This document shows positions 16,211 through 21,950 of a DNA stretch of 64,000 nt, piece by piece (within the stretch, counting starts at the first letter, position 1; each line of letters starts with the position of its first letter). The notes below the pieces were generated by a model that did no database searches, was not told the DNA's origin, and worked only from the letters and a program-made list of their open reading frames with translations. The translations under genes and the position numbers were made by a program. The stretch is from Atlantibacter sp032075065 (lineage in GTDB: Bacteria; Pseudomonadota; Gammaproteobacteria; Enterobacterales; Enterobacteriaceae), in the NCBI RefSeq assembly GCF_032075065.1, contig NZ_DAMAZC010000002.1:1-64000 (forward strand), in the 5' to 3' direction.

Positions 16211-16876
16211 TCAACCCGGCTGGTAGCGCGCGAAATCAGATTTATCTGCCAGTTTTTTCAACAGCATATTCAGCAGCACACCGTACATCGGCAGGAAGAA
16301 CACGATGCTGATAAGCACTTTGAAGCAGTAATCCACCAGCGCGATTTCCACCCAATGCTCGGCCATAAAGGCGTCCGGGCTGCGCCAGAAGGCGATAAAG
16401 AAGAAGGCGAGGGTATCGCTGACGTTGCCGAAAATGGTCGATGCGGTGGGTGCCAGCCACCAGCGGCGGCTTTGGCGCAGGCGGTTAAACACATGCACAT
16501 CAAGGATTTGGCCCAGCGCGTAAGCCATAAAGCTTGCGGTGGCGATACGCGCCACGAACAGGTTGAAGTGGGTTAACGCCTCAAAACCCTGCCAGCTTCC
16601 CATATAAAACAGCGAGGAGATGCCGTAGGAAATCACCAGCGCCGGGATCATCACCGCAAAGATGATGCGTCGCGCTAACGGCGCGCCAAAAATCCGCACG
16701 GTCAGGTCGGTAGCCAGGAAGATAAAGGGAAAGCTGAACGCGCCCCAGGTGGTGTGAAAACCGAAAATCGTGATCGGCAGTTGCACCAGATAGTTACTGG
16801 AGGTGATGACCAGCAAATGAAACAGCGATAGCCAGATAAGCGCATTGCGGCGCTGGCGTGATGTAAACGTCGTCAT
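16211..16876 (-). CDS. yhhQ: Queuosine precursor transporter YhhQ
   Basis: 221 residues, nearly identical by eye to E. coli YhhQ (LVITSSNYLVQLPITIFGFHTT, LAPTASTIFGNVSDTLAFFF), with about six membrane spans. It belongs to the VUT/ECF-like vitamin uptake family and imports the queuosine precursors preQ0/preQ1 for tRNA modification. It is divergent from tusA, itself a tRNA-modification gene, as in E. coli. Confidence 0.95.
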   Translation of the reverse strand: MTTFTSRQRRNALIWLSLFHLLVITSSNYLVQLPITIFGFHTTWGAFSFPFIFLATDLTVRIFGAPLARRIIFAVMIPALVISYGISSLFYMGSWQGFEALTHFNLFVARIATASFMAYALGQILDVHVFNRLRQSRRWWLAPTASTIFGNVSDTLAFFFIAFWRSPDAFMAEHWVEIALVDYCFKVLISIVFFLPMYGVLLNMLLKKLADKSDFARYQPG

Positions 16877-17047
16877 ATTGTGACCTTTTTGTCGGATGGG
16901 GTGAGGGAACCCAGAATCAAAACCGCCGCATCATACTGCTTCAGCACAGCTTTGCAATGGTTAATTTTAACGCAATCGTTAACCTCGCTTGCACCGACTC
17001 AATCGCAGGGTAAACTAATGCCGTTTTTACATTTCCCCGAGATAACC

Positions 17048-17293
17048 ATGACCGACCTTTTTACCCATCCTGACCATACCCTGGATGCCCAGGGATTGCG
17101 CTGCCCCGAACCGGTGATGATGGTGCGCAAAACCGTGCGCGGTATGCAGACTGGCGAAACGCTGTTAGTCATTGCCGACGACCCTGCCACCACCCGCGAC
17201 ATTCCGGGTTTTTGCCGTTTTATGGAGCACGATCTGATCGCTTCACAGACGGAAGTACTGCCTTATCGCTATTTACTCCGCAAAAAACACTGA
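17048..17293 (+). CDS. tusA: Sulfur carrier protein TusA
   Basis: 81 residues starting MTDLFTHPDHTLDAQGLRCP. The sulfur-accepting Cys is Cys19 in the conserved CPEPVMM motif. TusA takes persulfide sulfur from IscS and passes it to TusBCD-TusE-MnmA for 2-thiouridine synthesis on tRNA. The longer upstream frame is rejected because this start matches the E. coli protein exactly in length. In E. coli zntA is next; here a TRAP operon and a repeat array intervene. Confidence 0.95.
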   Translation: MTDLFTHPDHTLDAQGLRCPEPVMMVRKTVRGMQTGETLLVIADDPATTRDIPGFCRFMEHDLIASQTEVLPYRYLLRKKH

Positions 17294-17376
17294 TTATTCG
17301 GGCGCAGAGGAATAAGACTCTGCCCTGAACTCCCGGTACATTCTCTTTAAACCTTCGTTTCATTATTTACCGCTTT

Positions 17377-17426
17377 TGTGAGGCGCTTCACCGCGTCTTT
17401 TTCCGGCTTCAGCTAGTTTATAAACT
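17377..17426 (+). promoter_or_regulatory. Predicted CRP site, palindromic operator and -10 of the TRAP operon
   Basis: TGTGA-N6-TCACC at 17377-17392 is one base from the CRP consensus. At 17415-17426 the perfect palindrome AGTTTATAAACT contains a -10-like TATAAA (17419-17424), which would place the start near 17431. The palindrome could be a repressor operator. Predicted by eye only. Confidence 0.5.
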
Positions 17427-17482
17427 GAAAATCAAAACAGCGTTTTACTCTCTTACCTACCGTATCCTTTGGAGCTGACCCG

Positions 17483-18460
17483 ATGAAAAAGACTTTAATA
17501 CCGGCTTTAGCCGGGCTGTGCCTCTCCACCGTGTTATTTGCACCAACCGTACTGGCGCAGACCATCAAAGCCGCCGATGTTCACCCGCAGGGTTATCCCA
17601 ATGTGGTGGCCGTGCAAAATATGGGTGAAAAGCTCAAACAACAAACTAATGGCGACCTTGAAATCAAAGTCTTCCCTGGCGGCGTACTGGGCGATGAGAA
17701 GCAGATGATCGAGCAGGCGCAAATGGGCGCTATTGATATCATTCGCGTCTCGATGGCCCCGGTTGCTGCTATTCTGCCCGATATCGAAGTGTTTACCCTG
17801 CCGTATGTTTTCCGCGATGAAGACCATATGCACAAAGTGATCGACGGCGATATCGGCAAACAGATCGGCGAGAAGCTGACTAATAACCCGAAATCGAAAC
17901 TGGTGTTCCTGGGCTGGATGGATTCCGGCACCCGTAATCTGATCACCGTCAAACCGGTGGTAAAACCGGAAGACCTGAAAGGGATGAAAATCCGCGTTCA
18001 GGGTAGCCCGGTTGCGCTGGCTACGCTGAAAGACATGGGCGCGAACTCCGTTGCCATGGGCGTGAGCGAAGTGTACAGCGGGATGCAAACCGGCGTGATC
18101 GACGGTGCGGAAAACAACCCGCCGACCTTTATTGCTCACAACTATATGCCGGTCGCGAAAAACTACACCCTGAGCGGCCACTTTATCACCCCGGAAATGC
18201 TGCTTTATTCCAAAGTGAAATGGGACAAACTCAGCGCCGATCAACAGCAAAAAATCCTGACCCTGGCCCGCGAAGCGCAGATGGAACAGCGTAAACTCTG
18301 GGATGCCTATAACGCCCAGGCGCTGGAAAAAATGAAAGCTGGCGGCGTTCAGTTCCACGACATCGACAAGGCCGTTTTCGTTAAAGCCACAGAGCCGGTG
18401 CGCGCCCAGTTTGGCGACAAGCATCAGGACCTGATGAAAGCGATAGCAGACGTACAGTGA
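17483..18460 (+). CDS. TRAP transporter substrate-binding protein (DctP family)
   Basis: 325 residues with a signal peptide (MKKTLIPALAGLCLSTVLFA...LAQ, cleavage near residue 26). It has the DctP fold markers: KVFPGGVLGDEKQMIEQAQMG (~residue 60) and MKIRVQGSPV (~residue 170), whose Arg is the carboxylate-binding residue in this family, then GVIDGAENNPPTF. It captures an organic acid in the periplasm for the two membrane subunits encoded next. The sequence suggests a sugar acid or dicarboxylate ligand but does not settle which. It is the first gene of the three-gene operon. Confidence 0.93.
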   Translation: MKKTLIPALAGLCLSTVLFAPTVLAQTIKAADVHPQGYPNVVAVQNMGEKLKQQTNGDLEIKVFPGGVLGDEKQMIEQAQMGAIDIIRVSMAPVAAILPDIEVFTLPYVFRDEDHMHKVIDGDIGKQIGEKLTNNPKSKLVFLGWMDSGTRNLITVKPVVKPEDLKGMKIRVQGSPVALATLKDMGANSVAMGVSEVYSGMQTGVIDGAENNPPTFIAHNYMPVAKNYTLSGHFITPEMLLYSKVKWDKLSADQQQKILTLAREAQMEQRKLWDAYNAQALEKMKAGGVQFHDIDKAVFVKATEPVRAQFGDKHQDLMKAIADVQ

Positions 18461-18502
18461 TCTCAGGCGCCGGCTAGCCCGGCGCATCTTCCCGGAGTAT
18501 TT

Positions 18503-19012
18503 ATGACCCCTTTCTATGTTAAGTGGATGGATCGCCTGTACCTGTTCGCCATGTTTGTGGCCGGGTTTTCGCTGTTGCTGATGACGATTGTCATCCCGAT
18601 TGGCATCTTTTCCCGCTATGTCCTGAACCGTGGCGAATCCTGGCCGGAGCCCATCGCGATTATCTGCATGGTGACGTTCAGCTTTGTGGGCGCAGCGGTA
18701 AGCTATCGCGCCAATTCCCATATCGCCGTCAACATGCTGATCGACCGTATCCCACCGGCCATGCAGCGTCTGTGCGCAAAGCTGGTCGATCTGCTGATGC
18801 TGACCATCTCCGGGATTATGTTCTGGTACAGCGCCCTGCTGTGCATAGAACTCTGGGAGCAGCCGGTGGCGGAATTCCCGATCTTGACCTCCGGGGAAAG
18901 CTACCTGCCGCTGCCGATAGGCTCGGCGATCATTATTCTTTTCGTTATTGAGCGGCTGTTGTTCGGTTCCCAGGAGAATCGTCCGGTAGTGCTTATCGGC
19001 AATCACGGCTAA
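18503..19012 (+). CDS. TRAP transporter small membrane subunit (DctQ family)
   Basis: 169 residues with four predicted membrane spans. The conserved DctQ segment is present (FSRYVLNRGESWPEPIAIICM, ~residues 33-53, just after the first span). It partners the large DctM subunit in the sodium-driven permease. It lies 42 bases after the binding-protein gene and 10 bases before dctM. Confidence 0.93.
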   Translation: MTPFYVKWMDRLYLFAMFVAGFSLLLMTIVIPIGIFSRYVLNRGESWPEPIAIICMVTFSFVGAAVSYRANSHIAVNMLIDRIPPAMQRLCAKLVDLLMLTISGIMFWYSALLCIELWEQPVAEFPILTSGESYLPLPIGSAIIILFVIERLLFGSQENRPVVLIGNHG

Positions 19013-19022
19013 CGGGGGCTTC

Positions 19023-20309
19023 ATGGACGCGTTCGTTTTACTTTTTACTCTGGGCGTATTGTTGGCGGTCGGCATGCCGGTGGCCTTTGCGGTGGGTCTG
19101 AGCGCCGTGGTAGGCGCGCTGTACATTGAACTGCCGCTGGAAGCGATCATGATTCAAATTACCAGCGGCGTGAACAAATTCAGCCTGCTGGCGATCCCGT
19201 TCTTTATCCTGGCGGGGGCGATTATGGCGGAAGGCGGTATCGCACGCCGCCTGGTGAACTTCGCTTATATTTTCGTGGGCTTTATTCGCGGCGGGCTGTC
19301 GCTGGTGAATATCGTCGCGTCGACCTTTTTCGGCGCGATTTCCGGCTCGTCGGTGGCGGATACCGCTTCCATCGGCAGCGTGATGATCCCGGAAATGGAG
19401 AAAAAGGGTTATCCGCGCGAATACGCGGCGGCGGTGACCGCCAGCGGCTCGGTACAGGCGATTCTGATCCCGCCCAGCCATAACTCGGTGATTTACTCGC
19501 TGGCGGCGGGCGGTACGGTGTCAATCGCCACGCTGTTTATTGCGGGGGTTCTGCCGGGGCTGCTGCTGGGCGTCAGCCTGATGGTGCTATGCATGGGCTT
19601 CGCCCACCGTCGCGGCTATCCGAAAGGCGAGCGTATTCCGTTCAAACAGGCGCTGAAAATTTTCTTCGACGCGCTGTGGGGTCTGATGACTGTGGTCATC
19701 ATCATGGGCGGTATCCTCACTGGGGTGTTCACGGCAACGGAATCGGCGGCGGTGGCCTGTATCTGGTCATTCTTCGTGACCATGTTTATCTACCGCGATT
19801 ACAAGTGGAGCGAGCTGCCAAAGCTGATGTTCCGCACCGTGAAAACGGTGACCATCGTAATGATCCTTATCGGTTTCGCGGCAGCCTTCGGCGCGGTGAT
19901 GACCTACATGCAACTGCCGATGCGCATCACCGAGTTCTTCACCTCGCTGTCGGATAACAAGTACGTCATCCTGATGTACCTGAACATCATGCTACTGCTG
20001 GTGGGTACTCTGATGGACATGGCGCCGCTGATCCTGATCCTGACGCCGGTGCTGCTGCCGGTGACCAATATGCTGGGGATCGACCCGGTGCATTTCGGGA
20101 TGATCATGATGGTGAACCTCGGTATCGGACTGGTTACCCCGCCGGTGGGCTCGGTGTTGTTTGTGGCGAGTGCGGTGAGTAAGCGCAAAATTGAAGAAGT
20201 AGTACGTGCGATGCTGCCATTCTACGGCATGCTGCTGGTGGTGCTGGGGCTGGTGACTTACGTCCCGGCGATATCGCTATGGCTACCGAAAATACTGGGA
20301 ATGATGTGA
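19023..20309 (+). CDS. TRAP transporter large membrane subunit (DctM family)
   Basis: 428 residues with about eleven to twelve membrane spans. Typical DctM sequences are ISGSSVADTASIGSVMIPEM (~residue 105), TASGSVQAILIPPSHNSVIY (~residue 140) and LVTPPVGSVLFVAS near the C-terminus. It forms the ion-coupled transport channel with DctQ. A terminator follows. Its operon stands between tusA and zntA, which are adjacent in E. coli, so it is an insertion or a lineage-specific gene set. Confidence 0.94.
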   Translation: MDAFVLLFTLGVLLAVGMPVAFAVGLSAVVGALYIELPLEAIMIQITSGVNKFSLLAIPFFILAGAIMAEGGIARRLVNFAYIFVGFIRGGLSLVNIVASTFFGAISGSSVADTASIGSVMIPEMEKKGYPREYAAAVTASGSVQAILIPPSHNSVIYSLAAGGTVSIATLFIAGVLPGLLLGVSLMVLCMGFAHRRGYPKGERIPFKQALKIFFDALWGLMTVVIIMGGILTGVFTATESAAVACIWSFFVTMFIYRDYKWSELPKLMFRTVKTVTIVMILIGFAAAFGAVMTYMQLPMRITEFFTSLSDNKYVILMYLNIMLLLVGTLMDMAPLILILTPVLLPVTNMLGIDPVHFGMIMMVNLGIGLVTPPVGSVLFVASAVSKRKIEEVVRAMLPFYGMLLVVLGLVTYVPAISLWLPKILGMM

Positions 20310-20319
20310 TCTGACTGAC

Positions 20320-20346
20320 GCCCGGCCGCTGTTGCCGGGCTTTTTG
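20320..20346 (+). terminator. TRAP operon terminator
   Basis: A 7-bp stem (GCCCGGC / GCCGGGC) with a 7-base loop followed by a T-run. The right arm contains the TTGCCGG also found at the repeat-array junction (see findings). Confidence 0.85.
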
Positions 20347-20355
20347 ATCTGCAGG

Positions 20356-20386
20356 CAAAAAAGCCGCAGGTTGTTACGCCTGCGGC
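20356..20386 (-). terminator. Terminator of the leftmost repeat unit
   Basis: Minus-strand hairpin GCCGCAGG / CCTGCGGC (20363-20386) followed by a T-run (complement of 20356-20362). It is the 3' end of the peptide mRNA of the unit next to the TRAP operon. The same terminator recurs in the other units. Confidence 0.8.
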
Positions 20387-20428
20387 CAGTTCGGGCGCAT
20401 GTTGCCATCACAGCAGCGGTGACGCCCA

Positions 20429-20528
20429 NNNNNNNNNNNNNNNNNNNNNNNNNNNNNNNNNNNNNNNNNNNNNNNNNNNNNNNNNNNNNNNNNNNNNNNN
20501 NNNNNNNNNNNNNNNNNNNNNNNNNNNN
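20429..20528. other. Assembly gap of 100 N
   Basis: Exactly 100 undetermined bases. The 55 bases before the gap (20374-20428) are identical to the 55 bases after it (20529-20583). Such a fixed-length overlap is what de Bruijn graph contigs show at their ends (k = 55), so the gap probably reflects an unresolved repeat rather than 100 real missing bases. Confidence 0.97.
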
Positions 20529-20590
20529 TTACGCCTGCGGCCAGTTCGGGCGCATGTTGCCATCACAGCAGCGGTGACGCCCAGGTTAGC

Positions 20591-20683
20591 TTAGAAGCTG
20601 AAGAAATAACGGATCAGCGCGACCACAATCGGCCCGATGATCGACGTTAAGACTGCAAGCCAAAAGGCCTGTTTGAACGTCAT
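20591..20683 (-). CDS. Small hydrophobic peptide, candidate type I toxin (copy 1)
   Basis: 30 residues, MTFKQAFWLAVLTSIIGPIV followed by VALIRYFFSF. The start has a good ribosome site (AGGCGG, 5-6 bases away). It is one membrane-spanning helix with a central Gly-Pro. The IIGPIVVALI core is comparable to the APILAGII core of E. coli Ldr toxins, but the charged Ldr tail is replaced by RYFFSF. An in-frame extension to 20782 (TTG start) exists but lies in the region paired with the antisense RNA and is probably untranslated leader. By analogy it would depolarise the inner membrane when overproduced. The family assignment is tentative. Confidence 0.7.
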   Translation of the reverse strand: MTFKQAFWLAVLTSIIGPIVVALIRYFFSF

Positions 20684-20696
20684 ATAACCGCCTGCG

Positions 20697-20800
20697 TTGC
20701 AATGGCAACCGTTCGCGGCTATTCTTTGTTTGCGAAGACAAGGAATGGCCCCCGTTATGTTGCCTGGTTTAATTACTAACAACGTGCGGGGGTTTTTCTT
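20697..20800 (+). ncRNA. Predicted antisense RNA opposite the peptide mRNA leader (copy 1)
   Basis: Promoter -35 TTGCAA (20697-20702) and -10 TATTCT (20720-20725), 17 bases apart, put the 5' end near 20732. A terminator stem of CCCCCG and GTTG pairing with CAAC and CGGGGG, then TTTTTCTTT, ends it near 20797, giving about 65 nt. It lies wholly opposite the 5' leader of the peptide mRNA, as Rdl RNAs do for ldr. Not experimentally known. Confidence 0.65.
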
Positions 20801-20829
20801 TATCTAGCGACTACGCCGCCAGGGATCAA
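20794..20829 (-). promoter_or_regulatory. Predicted promoter of peptide mRNA (copy 1)
   Basis: On the minus strand, -35 TTGATC (20824-20829) and -10 TAGATA (20801-20806) are 17 bases apart, with transcription starting near 20794. The leader begins with a sequence that can fold back (CCCCCG ... CGGGGG), so the mRNA 5' end is likely structured. Identical promoters occur in the other two copies. Confidence 0.6.
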
Positions 20830-20916
20830 GCCCCCGCAACGTTGCGCCTCACCAGTAAAACTGGCTGAAAATATCCTACGGAAAGAGCCATTTAGAAACC
20901 ATAGGTTATTATCTGT

Positions 20917-21016
20917 TTATTTCCTGCCCAACAGTCTTAACGCACTGGCGGTCACCAGCACCGTCGTGACCAGGAACTGCCCCTTTAACCCCAGCGCGAT
21001 GGCGATGTTTTGCCGG
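20917..21016 (-). pseudogene. Duplicated zntA 3' end (first spacer)
   Basis: This stretch matches the zntA coding end (21951-22104) but lacks 54 internal bases and carries point differences. It ends at TTGCCGG (21010-21016), where zntA-derived sequence switches to sequence from after the TRAP operon. It is non-functional as a gene fragment. Confidence 0.85.
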
Positions 21017-21033
21017 GCTTTTTTGTCAACAGG

Positions 21034-21064
21034 CAAAAAAGCCGCAGGTTGTTACGCCTGCGGC
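21034..21064 (-). terminator. Terminator of peptide mRNA (copy 2)
   Basis: Hairpin GCCGCAGG / CCTGCGGC at 21041-21064 with a T-run on the minus strand. With the predicted start near 21317 the copy 2 mRNA would be about 280 nt. Confidence 0.8.
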
Positions 21065-21113
21065 CAGTTCGGGCGCATGTTGCCATCACAGCAGCGGTGA
21101 CGCCCAGGTTAGC

Positions 21114-21206
21114 TTAGAAGCTGAAGAAATAACGGATCAGCGCGACCACAATCGGCCCGATGATCGACGTTAAGACTGCAAGCCAAAAGGCCTGTTTGAA
21201 CGTCAT
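21114..21206 (-). CDS. Small hydrophobic peptide, candidate type I toxin (copy 2)
   Basis: A 30-residue peptide identical to copies 1 and 3, with the same ribosome site. Its 3' untranslated region of about 50 bases can form a second hairpin (GGGCG ... CGCCC around the TCACC and GTGATGG segments) before the terminator. The complete unit (promoter, antisense RNA, peptide and terminator) is present here, so this copy could be functional. Confidence 0.7.
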   Translation of the reverse strand: MTFKQAFWLAVLTSIIGPIVVALIRYFFSF

Positions 21207-21219
21207 ATAACCGCCTGCG

Positions 21220-21323
21220 TTGCAATGGCAACCGTTCGCGGCTATTCTTTGTTTGCGAAGACAAGGAATGGCCCCCGTTATGTTGCCTGGTTTAATTACT
21301 AACAACGTGCGGGGGTTTTTCTT
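21220..21323 (+). ncRNA. Predicted antisense RNA (copy 2)
   Basis: Same promoter (-35 TTGCAA, -10 TATTCT) and terminator as copy 1, shifted by 523 bases; RNA expected from about 21255 to 21320. Confidence 0.65.
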
Positions 21324-21352
21324 TATCTAGCGACTACGCCGCCAGGGATCAA
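21317..21352 (-). promoter_or_regulatory. Predicted promoter of peptide mRNA (copy 2)
   Basis: Identical to copy 1: -35 TTGATC at 21347-21352 and -10 TAGATA at 21324-21329, with transcription starting near 21317. Confidence 0.6.
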
Positions 21353-21439
21353 GCCCCCGCAACGTTGCGCCTCACCAGTAAAACTGGCTGAAAATATCCT
21401 ACGGAAAGAGACCTTTAGAAACCTTGGGTTATTATCTGT

Positions 21440-21527
21440 TTATTTCCTGCCCAACAGTCTTGACGCACTGGTGGTCGTCAGCACCGACGTGACCCAAAAT
21501 TGCTCCTTTAACCCCAGCGCGATTGCA
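21440..21527 (-). pseudogene. Duplicated zntA 3' end (second spacer)
   Basis: A second copy of the zntA tail, more degenerate than the first: many substitutions (for example the GGCGGTCACC of zntA is GGTGGTCGTC here), the same ~54-base internal deletion, and a shorter right end. It lies between units 2 and 3. Confidence 0.8.
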
Positions 21528-21544
21528 GGATTTTTATCTACAGG

Positions 21545-21575
21545 CAAAAAAGCCGCAGGTTATTACGCCTGCGGC
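21545..21575 (-). terminator. Terminator of peptide mRNA (copy 3)
   Basis: Hairpin GCCGCAGG / CCTGCGGC at 21552-21575 with a T-run on the minus strand; one loop base differs from the other copies. Confidence 0.8.
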
Positions 21576-21624
21576 CAGTTCGGGCGCATGTTGCCATCAC
21601 AGCAGCGGTGACGCCCAGGTTAGC

Positions 21625-21717
21625 TTAGAAGCTGAAGAAATAACGGATCAGCGCGACCACAATCGGCCCGATGATCGACGTTAAGACTGCAAGCCAAAAG
21701 GCCTGTTTGAACGTCAT
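21625..21717 (-). CDS. Small hydrophobic peptide, candidate type I toxin (copy 3)
   Basis: A 30-residue peptide identical to copies 1 and 2. This copy is next to intact zntA and probably occupies the ancestral position. It lies downstream of zntA on the same strand, with its own predicted promoter between them, so read-through from the zinc-induced zntA promoter could also reach it. Confidence 0.7.
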   Translation of the reverse strand: MTFKQAFWLAVLTSIIGPIVVALIRYFFSF

Positions 21718-21730
21718 ATAACCGCCTGCG

Positions 21731-21834
21731 TTGCAATGGCAACCGTTCGCGGCTATTCTTTGTTTGCGAAGACAAGGAATGGCCCCCGTTATGTTGCCTG
21801 GTTTAATTACTAACAACGTGCGGGGGTTTTTCTT
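21731..21834 (+). ncRNA. Predicted antisense RNA (copy 3)
   Basis: Same promoter and terminator as copies 1 and 2, shifted a further 511 bases; RNA expected from about 21766 to 21831. Confidence 0.65.
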
Positions 21835-21863
21835 TATCTAGCGACTACGCCGCCAGGGATCAA
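21828..21863 (-). promoter_or_regulatory. Predicted promoter of peptide mRNA (copy 3)
   Basis: Identical to copy 1: -35 TTGATC at 21858-21863 and -10 TAGATA at 21835-21840, with transcription starting near 21828. Confidence 0.6.
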
Positions 21864-21950
21864 GCCCCCGCAACGTTGCGCCTCACCAGTAAAACTGGCT
21901 GAAAATATCCTACGGAAAGAGACCTTTAGAAACCATGGGTTATTATCTGT

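Larger units (their letters stand above)
20347..21950. repeat. Tandem array of ~0.5 kb toxin-antitoxin-like units between the TRAP operon and zntA
   Basis: Three full peptide genes start at 20683, 21206 and 21717 (minus strand), spaced 523 and 511 bases, and the end of a unit lies left of the assembly gap. The cores, from the 3' terminator through antisense RNA and promoter, appear identical over about 350 bases. The spacers 20917-21016 and 21440-21527 are degenerate copies of the zntA 3' end and are far more diverged. Unit length, short hydrophobic peptide and 5' antisense RNA recall the ~530-bp long direct repeats (LDR) of E. coli. Confidence 0.85.

Noticed and set aside
17534..19150. A 538-codon open frame on the minus strand opposite the TRAP genes
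   Set aside because: It is the antisense shadow of strongly recognisable dctP/dctQ genes, is rich in His/Gln/Arg, and resembles no protein family.
20332..20577. An open frame running through the N gap
   Set aside because: It exists only because unknown bases were translated, and its two ends are the same repeated 55-base segment.
20591..20782. A 63-codon version of the repeated peptide gene (TTG start), also at 21114-21305 and 21625-21816
   Set aside because: The extra 33 codons coincide with the structured leader opposite the antisense RNA and have no ribosome site; the 30-codon form has a good one. Leader translation is not excluded.
20347..21950. A CRISPR array or insertion sequence as the explanation of the repeats
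   Set aside because: Units are ~0.5 kb with genes and terminators, not short repeats with unique spacers. No transposase or terminal inverted repeats are present.
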